DNA from: Agromyces salentinus
Lineage (GTDB): Bacteria > Actinomycetota > Actinomycetes > Actinomycetales > Microbacteriaceae
Direction: 5' to 3'
DNA: 64,000 bases
Assembly: GCF_009749395.1 (NCBI RefSeq)
Contig: NZ_WBIR01000022.1
Span: forward strand, 1 to 64,000
The translations under genes were made by a program, and so were the position numbers. The notes below the pieces were generated by a model that saw only the letters and a list, made by a program, of their open reading frames with translations, did not search any database and was not told the origin of the DNA. Below are positions 25,580-33,884 of this stretch, one piece after another (position 1 is the stretch's first letter; each line of letters begins with the position of its first letter).

Positions 25580-28500
25580 CAGCGCTCACCGTCCGCCCGG
25601 ACCCGGACAACTCGATCGACGGATCTCATCGAGTTCATCGTGGCCCAGCCGGCTCCCGGATCCGTGAACTGCTTCAACAAACGCTCCTCCGGGGTTCTGG
25701 ATTGGAATTTCAGGATGTTCCCGTTGAGGGAGACGGCTTCGATCCGGTTCTCCCAGTCGGCGACGGCCTTGTCCAGCTCGTCGCGGACCACGGCGGCCTC
25801 GCGCTGGTCTGCCACGCCGACATGATCGGAAAGAAGGCGCACAGCCTTCTCTGTGGACGCCGAGTCCGCCTCGAATCGCGAGGCCCGATCGTTCGCTGTG
25901 AGTCCGCCTCCGTGCCGCATGAGGATGACGAGGGCAGATCTGAGAGCACGGCGTCGGGCCTGCAGCGACCACGGGGTGACGGTCCCGGGCTCGACGAACC
26001 GGTAATACGCGCGGTGGAACGCCGTGAAGGACTCGAACACCGACCGGTCTCTTGGTTTGCCGGAACGGAACATGGTGACGACGAGTCCGGGCACCTTGCC
26101 GCGACCGACGCGGCTGGTGGCCTGAATGTACTCGGATGTCGACTTCGGATGTCCGTTGACGAGCATGAGTCCGAGCCGGCTCACGTCGATGCCGACGGAC
26201 ATGATGTTCGTCGTGGCGAGTGCGTCGAGCGCATCGTTCTGCTCGGGACCTTTCGAGAGCAGATCGAGGATCTTGAGCAGGTCGTCCGACGAGACGTTGC
26301 CGTTGAGCTCGTCGATTCCGTCCCGCCTGAGCTCGCGGATTTCTTTTTGAGGGTTCTGCGACCTCCATCGCTCGAGCACGCTTCGTACATCGTCGCGAAG
26401 GATGGTCATCGTCCGGCCGAGCTCGCGAAGGCTGTTGTGGTAGACGACGAGTGTCCAGTATGCGTCGAGTTCTGCGCCGGTCAGCCCCACTTCGATCGGC
26501 GCTTGGAGCAGTTCGGACGACAGCTGGCCGATGGCCCACGACGGAGTGTGCGCCTGCGGCATGATGCCGACGTACATGCGTCCGGGCCGTGTCGGATCCG
26601 GCTTGGAGAAGTAGTTGTCGTCGGCGTTCATCCCGCTCGGCGGGAAGACGGCGACCTTCGATGCCATCAGTTCTCGGATCTGATCACCCGCGGCGCGAGT
26701 GGTGGCGGTCGAGGCGACGACCTTCGCCGGCTTGCCCGTCCACGCGATGAGACCGCGGATGGCCGCCTCGTAGACGCCGACGATGGTGCCCAGCGGGCCG
26801 GCGATGAGGTGGAGTTCGTCCTGGATCACCAACGAGGGCGGATCGAACGGGGAGCCGCCCAGCCCGAAAAGCGATTGGCCGTTTTCGATCCACGCCAGCC
26901 TTGCGAACTTGTCGACTGTGGCGACGAGCATCGTCGGCGGCTCGTCGAAGATGCCTTGGTCGACCACCTGTACTGGCAGCTTGGCGTGGAACGGGCAGTC
27001 CTTGTGCGGACAGAAGACGTCGAAGGAGTACTTGGTGGCGCGGATGCCGTACAGCTCCTTGTGGGTGGACTTATGAGTCGGCATCAGATCCGTGCCGCAC
27101 CACGAGCACTGTCGGATCTGGAACGGGTTGCCGGGCGACCGCTCCTTGTAGATGCGATTCATGATGTCGGCGGCTTGTTCGTACGACCCTGGCGTAGTCG
27201 TATTGCCCAGCCAGAGCCCGATCGAGAACGGCGGGCTCCCGGCCATGCGCGCATCACGCTTGCGCATGAGTTCGAGCGCGCAGATGAGCGTGGCGGCGCG
27301 TTGGAATTGCTGCGCAGTCAAAAGCCGCATCGTGTAGCGAGTGATCACGGCGGTGCCGCCGCCACTGACGCCGCGATCCAGCCTGCGGCGGATCATTTCG
27401 ATCGCGGCGAGGCCGAGGTAGGCCTCCGTCTTACCGCCACCGGTCGGGAACCAGATGAGGTCGACGAGCTCCCGGTCTTCATGCGACGGGTCGACGGTCG
27501 ACTCCAGTGCGAGCAGGATGAAGCCGAGCTGGAACGGATGCCAGCGCGGCTCTTTCGCGTCGTCGGCCACGCTCGCCAACGGGACACCGATTCGTCCCGG
27601 AGCGGCGCGAACGAGCCCTTGCTGGAGCATCTGTTCACGCATCGCGGCGTTCGCCAAACGGAATGCGGTGAGTGTGTTGCCGCCGGTCTCGAGCAGGTCG
27701 ATGCCGGCCGACATCCGATCGAGCGCCTCTTGAGCCCGAGAGGCGATCGCACCGGCGGTCTTGACAAAGCGCTGAGGGGCTGCATCAGCGCTCGCACGCT
27801 GCTCCACGATCCACTCCCCGTACCCGGCAAGGAACCCGCGAAGGCCGGACGCCAACTCTGACGCGCTTCGCGATTCGTCCGCGAGCCATTTCAGTTCGAG
27901 TGCGGCATCCGAGCTGACGCGAGCACGAACGGCCGGAACGGTTTCGGTCGGGATGCATTCGGTCCATGCCGTCGTGGGTGCGGTGCCGACCTGCCAGTCG
28001 ACGGCGACACCGTGGCCGATCGCATAGGTCGCCTTGTCGCGATAGCGGAGTTCGAGTTCGAGGTCTTCATCAGAGGCATTCACGGGGTTCCCCGTGGGGT
28101 ACGGGTGGAGTGCACCGCCTGCGACGTCGACCTGAAGGCGAACCTGGAAGAGGCAGTCTTCAGGGGAAGATTTCGCCTTGCCAGGGTTCGCGGTTGCGGC
28201 GTTCGAGATGGCGATGGTGGTGAGCCGCAGACCACCGACCACGCGGGAGCGCCAGGCCACCGTGGCACGGTCGTCGAACGCGGACAGCTTGCCGGCGTCC
28301 GTGCGAGGGATCTCGAATGAGCTCGACAGCTGCCGGCGACGCCACAGTTCGCGGCGGTGCTGGGGGCCATCTGGGGCTTCATGCTGGTCGGCGTCGGTGC
28401 CGACATTGTCAGGCGAGTCCTGGCTCTCGAGCTGATCGGCTGAGCGTGCCGGCGTCGACTCGTCTTCGGGAGCGTAGACGCCGGCATCGATCGTGACCGT

Positions 28501-28884
28501 GATCGCTCCGTCATGAATGAACGACATGCCCATCGACTGCGGCGCCCAGCCGAAGGCCCCGGCGAGGTTCAGACCCGGGTCCTCGTCGGCGTCCTCGGTC
28601 GTCGCGTCTCCATCGTCGAAGGCATCGGCGCCAAGTTCGTGCTCGGGCATCTCGGAGTCCGGATCGATCTCTTCGTCAAGAACGACGGGCTGCGCCTTCA
28701 CCTCACCGGATTCGACGGGATACAGCGCTCCCACGAGATAGGCGTATACAGGGCTGCGCTGCAGCAACTCCTCGTCACCGTTCCGTGGGCCGAGCCAGGC
28801 GCGCCGGAGCTCGTCCACGATGAGGTCGCGTCCGTCGGGAGCTTCTTGAGGTTCATCTGCCCCTACAGCGTCGGTCGTGGTCAT
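25579..28884 (-). CDS. drmA: DrmA-like helicase of a DISARM-type defence system
   Basis: A 1101-aa protein. The N-terminal 150 residues include a strongly acidic stretch (DDGDATTEDADEDPG). The SF2 helicase core has Walker A FPTGGGKTEAYLGLAA (about residue 478), a zinc-like CSWCG...CPHKDC cluster (about 590-620), a DE-box IQDELHLIAGPLG (about 685) and motif VI TSRVGRGKVPGLVV (about 925). This order and length are those of DrmA, which works with DrmB on DNA lacking the protective methylation. The gene is coupled to the upstream GHKL-helicase gene (ATGA) and to drmB (TGATG). Confidence 0.88.
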   Translation of the reverse strand: MTTTDAVGADEPQEAPDGRDLIVDELRRAWLGPRNGDEELLQRSPVYAYLVGALYPVESGEVKAQPVVLDEEIDPDSEMPEHELGADAFDDGDATTEDADEDPGLNLAGAFGWAPQSMGMSFIHDGAITVTIDAGVYAPEDESTPARSADQLESQDSPDNVGTDADQHEAPDGPQHRRELWRRRQLSSSFEIPRTDAGKLSAFDDRATVAWRSRVVGGLRLTTIAISNAATANPGKAKSSPEDCLFQVRLQVDVAGGALHPYPTGNPVNASDEDLELELRYRDKATYAIGHGVAVDWQVGTAPTTAWTECIPTETVPAVRARVSSDAALELKWLADESRSASELASGLRGFLAGYGEWIVEQRASADAAPQRFVKTAGAIASRAQEALDRMSAGIDLLETGGNTLTAFRLANAAMREQMLQQGLVRAAPGRIGVPLASVADDAKEPRWHPFQLGFILLALESTVDPSHEDRELVDLIWFPTGGGKTEAYLGLAAIEMIRRRLDRGVSGGGTAVITRYTMRLLTAQQFQRAATLICALELMRKRDARMAGSPPFSIGLWLGNTTTPGSYEQAADIMNRIYKERSPGNPFQIRQCSWCGTDLMPTHKSTHKELYGIRATKYSFDVFCPHKDCPFHAKLPVQVVDQGIFDEPPTMLVATVDKFARLAWIENGQSLFGLGGSPFDPPSLVIQDELHLIAGPLGTIVGVYEAAIRGLIAWTGKPAKVVASTATTRAAGDQIRELMASKVAVFPPSGMNADDNYFSKPDPTRPGRMYVGIMPQAHTPSWAIGQLSSELLQAPIEVGLTGAELDAYWTLVVYHNSLRELGRTMTILRDDVRSVLERWRSQNPQKEIRELRRDGIDELNGNVSSDDLLKILDLLSKGPEQNDALDALATTNIMSVGIDVSRLGLMLVNGHPKSTSEYIQATSRVGRGKVPGLVVTMFRSGKPRDRSVFESFTAFHRAYYRFVEPGTVTPWSLQARRRALRSALVILMRHGGGLTANDRASRFEADSASTEKAVRLLSDHVGVADQREAAVVRDELDKAVADWENRIEAVSLNGNILKFQSRTPEERLLKQFTDPGAGWATMNSMRSVDRVVRVRADGER

Positions 28885-31800
28885 CGCGTCTCCCAGAGGT
28901 AGTTGAATTCGGTGAAAGCGAGATCCTCGCCGAACTCTTCGAATGTATCGGCGACGTTCACGATCAAGCAGCGCTCCGTACCACCGTTCTTCGGACCGCG
29001 GAGCCCTCGACCGATCATCTGGTGATAGCGATTCGGGCTGAACGTAGGCCGGGCGATGTAGAGAGCGCGGACCTCGGGCGCATCGAATCCCTGGGTCAAG
29101 AGATCACAGTTGACCAGGACCTGGATGCGCCCAGAACGGAAGTCCTCGATGATGCGACGGCGTTCTTGGGGTCGCATCGAACCGTCCACGGCCGCGGCCC
29201 TGGTTCCCTGCAGGGTCAGGAGTGCGGCGATGGTGTGCGCGGATGAGACGGACGCCGCAAACGCAAGCACGGGCCATTTGGGGTCGAGGCTGCGAATATG
29301 GTTCACCAAGGTGCTCGTCCGCGTCATGTCCTGGCCGATTCGGTCGAGCATCGTCTTGGTCACGTCCCTCATCTGCCGGAAGCCGAGCAGATCTGCCTCA
29401 GTGGCACGGACGATCGATCCATCGAGGATTTTGTGGTCGACCTCAGCGAGGACTTCCTTTCGGCGAAGCTCGCCGATCGGGTCGTCAGGGTCCAGTGCTT
29501 TCAGCTGTTTCGAGCCGAAACGCTCGACGAAGAGCCGATTGAGTTCGGCGTTGCGTCCGCGGTAGGGGGTGGCGGTGAGCCCGAGGAGAGGCCGGGCGGT
29601 CCGGGCTGAGGCTTGTCCACGACCGGCGACGATGCCGAGCCATCGGAGGATCGCGGTGTATGTCTGCGTCCCCGCCCGGTGTGCTTCGTCGATCACCGCG
29701 AGGGTTGCGTCGGCGAGCCATGGGTATGCCCGCGAATCCTTGTCGATGCGCGCGTAGATCTTGTCGTCGGTCGCGATGACGACTTGGAGCTCTTCGCGGG
29801 ATTCGTCGACCTCGTAGTCACCCCAGAATCGGCTGATGTCGAGTACGCGTTCGTCGCCGATGGCGCGCCAGACCTCGGTCCAAGTCTGTACCGCCTGCTC
29901 GCAGAGCTCTTGCGATTGCGCGATCCACAGGACGGGGCCGGCGAGCTCATCGTCCGTGAACATCCGGACGATCGCTTCGACGGTGACTCTCGTCTTTCCC
30001 GCACCGGTGGGCAGATAGAGCAGCCCGCGCTGGCTTTGTCCGTCGGCTCCGGGATCGAGGACATGTAGGCGGATGTCACGGGCGAGCGTCTCTTGGAAGT
30101 CATGTAGTGGTTTCAGCTCGACACGACCATGCACCTGATGGAGTGCCGGCGGTCTGATTTCCTTGGTCCCGGCGTATCCGGTCGCGAAGCCGAGTCGCGC
30201 AACGAAGGCTTGCGCTTGCGGCGAGCCTGACCACGAGCTGGGGACCGCCAAGCCGCGCGCCCGGAGTTCCTCGCGAAGGTGCCAGAGGCTGTCGAAGCCA
30301 CGTACCTTCCAGTACAGTTCAGCGATCTGGTCTGGCGTCTGGCTACCAGTCTTCTCTTCGACCGCATCGAGCAGGCCCTGTGGAAGGGCGGCTTTCAGCG
30401 TCTTCGTGCCGAAGAGCAGCAGGAGCCGGTCTCGGTCATGCGCTGCCGCACGACACCGCTGAACGAGCTCGTTCTGTCGAAGCGCCTCGTCGTCCGCGAG
30501 CACACTGTCGATGTCGCCTCGGGCCAGCCCGAGTCCGAGCCGGCTCGACAGGTGCTGGAGGATCGCGATGTCGTCGAGTGCATCGTCGACCGCGACGACG
30601 TCGTCGATACGAGCGCTCATTTCGCGCCGCTCGACCACCCCACTCGCCGTTTCCGACCGTCGGATGATCGCGCTACACGGGCGCAACATGATCCTCGCGA
30701 TCGGTACTGACACACGCGATGCCAAGGTCGGATAGCGGTCTGTCACGAGTTGATCACCGCCGCTTTCGCGCACTTCGAGCGATCGAGCCAGCGCATCGCT
30801 GCTGGATCGCAGCCCCCACGCCTCGATGAGGACTTCGGAAGCATCGTCCACGGCCGGGACGTGTGCAATTCCATGCTCGTCAAGAAGGTCGGCATCCTCC
30901 TTGGACGACGTGATGACGACGTCGATCGTGTGCGCCCGAGTCAGCCTCCCGGAGAGCACCGCGGGGATCTCGGTATCGGGCCCGATGAGCTCTCGGCGCG
31001 TGGTCTCTGCGAGGAGCTCTGTGACTCGCGCAGCGTTCTCATCCGTGATCTCGTCACCCGGCTGTCGGTTGAGGAACAGTTTCAGCGCGGAGTCGGCGAC
31101 AGATTGCAGACGCTTGGGAGCATCGACGATGTAGTCGAGTTCTGCGCCGAGCACCGGGAGAAAATCACCGTACTCCGCGAGAGTCCGCCCGACCGCCGTG
31201 GGCACCCGGACGATGCCCCTCGAGGTCACCACCCGCCCGTGAGTGGCCACGGCCCACCATTCGGGGCTTGCAACGGGCACATCTCCCACCTGGCCCGTAC
31301 CGTTGAGCGGCACGCCGATCATCCGCGTCTTCGACGGCATCACGCGGAGAACGAGCTCTGTCCATCGGGCAAGCGCTCCATTGTTCCCATCGAGTTCGAC
31401 CAGGAGCTGTAGCGGCCCGACTCCTGGATCCTCCGGGATCACAAGAGCGCGCGCCGTATGGCCGGATTCACGAACTGCGTTCGCGATCGCCTTGGTGGCG
31501 GAGCCACGGTAGTCCTCGTACACGGGTTCTCGCCAGATTGGATAGTCCGTCTGAGGTCCCTCCACGCAACCGGCCGCGCGAAGCAGATCCGGACGTCGGG
31601 AGATCTCAGCGGAGGCAGTGCGGTGCGGCAGGTCGGCGACGATCCGACTGTCGATCAGGATCTCTGCGGCCGGACGCCACTGCTCACCGGAATCTTGGAC
31701 CAGAACCTCCAATCCACGGGCCCGAGTCGCGGTCAGAATCTCTTGCGCGGTTGCGGGAGACGCCGCCGACAATGTCTGCCAGAGTCGCTGCCAGTCGGCA

Positions 31801-33593
31801 TCCCCCCAGCTTCTCGACGCGCCCGATCCGACGGCTCGGGCGACCTGATCCTTGGAGATCTCGCCCACGCCCAGGCGTGTGAGGAGTGAGACCGACTTTT
31901 CGTCGAGGAGCGCCATGTCGACGAGCGTGATTCCATCCGGAACGGGTTGGCCCTCCCTGGGAATCAGCACGGACTTCGCCTGGCCCGGTGTCGCGAATCC
32001 ACCACTGGAGGTCGGGATGATCTGAGCGTGGTCGATATCGTGCGGAGGGAACCCCGCTGCCCTGAGCTCGAAGTAGATCTCGCACGCAGCGGACACGGCG
32101 GCCGTAGTGCGCACCGCTGCAGCCTCGCCGAGCCAGTCGGCCACCGGCTGTTCCCACCGGCTGGAGACCTTGTCTTCGTCACGGAAAAGTGATCGCAGGC
32201 GTGAGAAGCGCTCGTGGCCGTTTGTGAATGCACTGGCGTGAGGGATCGAGCGACGCCGCACCACGGACTGCCACTTGGAGACCGTCGCGATCGGGATGAC
32301 GGGGGCGTCGAGCATCGGAACCCCGGTGAACTCACTTCGGTCGCGCAGCTTTCCGTCGGCGTCTGGAATGAGCTTGCGCTGACGCGCACCCTTTTGGATC
32401 GCACTCGTCAGGTAGGTGTCGGCGACGCCGCGCGACTCCTTGCCACGCGCAGGGAACAGGTCCAGGTGAGCCGACGGATCCGCTTTGGTAGATGCTCGTG
32501 CGACAACTTCGAGGAAGAGCCCTGCGCAGATCTCGAGCATCGACTCGTTCAGTGGTGTGGTCCGCCCGGTCTGCGGAGATCTGATGAGCGTCGTGCGGTC
32601 GTCGTTGACCTGCCAGGGTGCGTTGAATATGCCACGTGCGGTGGTCTTGTCTTGCAGCGGAAACCATGCCCAAACCTCACCGAGGCTCGACTGCCCGGCC
32701 TTCGGGACGGCATACGACACGGTGAGCTTCTGACGTGCGATGGTTGCGGGGAGGGTGGCCAGCACATCCTCTGAAGGTTCATGCACCCGCTCGGCGTAGA
32801 GCCATGTCGCCGGCTTGGAATCGGGCGAATGAAGAATGACTTCACCCGAAGCCAGATCCCCCTCGCGTCGGTGCGACGAGGTGGCGAGCGAACGGTCGGC
32901 TCCCTGCATGGTGACGTTGAGCGCGGAGACCCACTTCATGAAAAGCAGCGACTGAGTCGTAAAGGTGCTCAACTCCGACCGGATGCGATCGCCATCGCGA
33001 CGGAGCGGGAGTTTCACGACGGTGGTCGCCCAGGTCATCAGCTCAGCGAGGTGCGGATCGGCGGCCGCTGCTGCATGTGCATCGGCGAGGCTCGGCACAC
33101 GCATCAAGGGGAGCCGTCCGTTGGGTACGGGAATCCCTGCGAACAGTTCCTCGGTGCCGGGAGCGTTGAACTCGATACTGACACTTCGGCTGTAGATCTG
33201 AGGGTGGTCTGAGACGCCGAGTACCGACTTGAAGCCGAGACCGAATCGCCCGATGAGGTCTTCCTCTCGCTTCGAGCTAAGGAATGCGGCGCAGACGGAT
33301 CGAACGCCCTTTTCCGTGAACGGCACCCCCTCATTAGCGCAGTACAGTGCACCGTCCGCGATGCGGAATTCGATGATCCCGCTTGTCTTGGATTTTGTCA
33401 GCGCGTCGACCGCGTTCTGCAGAAGTTCGCTGATCTGTCGTTGGCCGTAGCCACCCGATCGGAAGCTGTCCTCCTGCCCGACGTGTTCTTCGAGGAGGTC
33501 GGGGTCGTTCTCGTAATTGCGCAGCGCCGTCGCCTGGCGTTCCTTGACGTATTCCTGGAGGGCGTCGTCGCCCGTCTGCCAATCCATGATCAT
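28881..33593 (-). CDS. GHKL (sacsin-type) ATPase fused to an SF2 helicase
   Basis: A 1570-aa fusion. The N-terminal 200 residues carry a Bergerat ATP fold of the Hsp90/sacsin type: N-box ELLQNAVDA (about 55), YCANEGVPFTEKGV and the G2 box GRFGLGFKSVLG. About 950 residues without a recognised domain follow. The C-terminal 400 residues are a type-III-restriction-like SF2 helicase: LPTGAGKTRVTVEAIVRM (about 1194), VIDEAHRAG (about 1301), GLTATPYRGR, CDLLTQGFDAPEV and HQMIGRGLRGPKNGG (about 1525). It is the first gene of the operon leading to drmA and drmB. The start at 33593 (MIMDW) or 33587 (MDW) is uncertain. Confidence 0.85.
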   Translation of the reverse strand: MIMDWQTGDDALQEYVKERQATALRNYENDPDLLEEHVGQEDSFRSGGYGQRQISELLQNAVDALTKSKTSGIIEFRIADGALYCANEGVPFTEKGVRSVCAAFLSSKREEDLIGRFGLGFKSVLGVSDHPQIYSRSVSIEFNAPGTEELFAGIPVPNGRLPLMRVPSLADAHAAAAADPHLAELMTWATTVVKLPLRRDGDRIRSELSTFTTQSLLFMKWVSALNVTMQGADRSLATSSHRREGDLASGEVILHSPDSKPATWLYAERVHEPSEDVLATLPATIARQKLTVSYAVPKAGQSSLGEVWAWFPLQDKTTARGIFNAPWQVNDDRTTLIRSPQTGRTTPLNESMLEICAGLFLEVVARASTKADPSAHLDLFPARGKESRGVADTYLTSAIQKGARQRKLIPDADGKLRDRSEFTGVPMLDAPVIPIATVSKWQSVVRRRSIPHASAFTNGHERFSRLRSLFRDEDKVSSRWEQPVADWLGEAAAVRTTAAVSAACEIYFELRAAGFPPHDIDHAQIIPTSSGGFATPGQAKSVLIPREGQPVPDGITLVDMALLDEKSVSLLTRLGVGEISKDQVARAVGSGASRSWGDADWQRLWQTLSAASPATAQEILTATRARGLEVLVQDSGEQWRPAAEILIDSRIVADLPHRTASAEISRRPDLLRAAGCVEGPQTDYPIWREPVYEDYRGSATKAIANAVRESGHTARALVIPEDPGVGPLQLLVELDGNNGALARWTELVLRVMPSKTRMIGVPLNGTGQVGDVPVASPEWWAVATHGRVVTSRGIVRVPTAVGRTLAEYGDFLPVLGAELDYIVDAPKRLQSVADSALKLFLNRQPGDEITDENAARVTELLAETTRRELIGPDTEIPAVLSGRLTRAHTIDVVITSSKEDADLLDEHGIAHVPAVDDASEVLIEAWGLRSSSDALARSLEVRESGGDQLVTDRYPTLASRVSVPIARIMLRPCSAIIRRSETASGVVERREMSARIDDVVAVDDALDDIAILQHLSSRLGLGLARGDIDSVLADDEALRQNELVQRCRAAAHDRDRLLLLFGTKTLKAALPQGLLDAVEEKTGSQTPDQIAELYWKVRGFDSLWHLREELRARGLAVPSSWSGSPQAQAFVARLGFATGYAGTKEIRPPALHQVHGRVELKPLHDFQETLARDIRLHVLDPGADGQSQRGLLYLPTGAGKTRVTVEAIVRMFTDDELAGPVLWIAQSQELCEQAVQTWTEVWRAIGDERVLDISRFWGDYEVDESREELQVVIATDDKIYARIDKDSRAYPWLADATLAVIDEAHRAGTQTYTAILRWLGIVAGRGQASARTARPLLGLTATPYRGRNAELNRLFVERFGSKQLKALDPDDPIGELRRKEVLAEVDHKILDGSIVRATEADLLGFRQMRDVTKTMLDRIGQDMTRTSTLVNHIRSLDPKWPVLAFAASVSSAHTIAALLTLQGTRAAAVDGSMRPQERRRIIEDFRSGRIQVLVNCDLLTQGFDAPEVRALYIARPTFSPNRYHQMIGRGLRGPKNGGTERCLIVNVADTFEEFGEDLAFTEFNYLWETR

Positions 33594-33884
33594 GTCTCTT
33601 TCGTAGGGTTCGCGCCCGGCCGACCCGGATGGTTGAGCCCGGGGCCGAGCATCCCGCGAACCGTCGGATGACCAGCCGACAGACGTTACGGATGCCCACC
33701 GACATGGAACCGATCGGCGGCTGTTGGAGCGGAGTTTCCCTGCAAGGCAACCACTCGGAATGCGTTTGCAGATACCCCCCGTCCAGGGGCCGCGGGCCTG
33801 TTCAACCCCGCCCGTCGAGCCTCCGACGGATAGCATCGAGGGGCGCCCATCGAGGGCCTGCACAGCGCCACGAAGGAGCATCGA
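33594..33884. promoter_or_regulatory. shared divergent control region of two defence operons
   Basis: This 291-bp gap lies between the minus-strand GHKL-helicase/drmA/drmB operon and the plus-strand drmD operon. It must hold promoters for both. GATAGCAT near 33827 could be a -10 region for drmD. No long palindrome or gene is seen. Confidence 0.55.
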
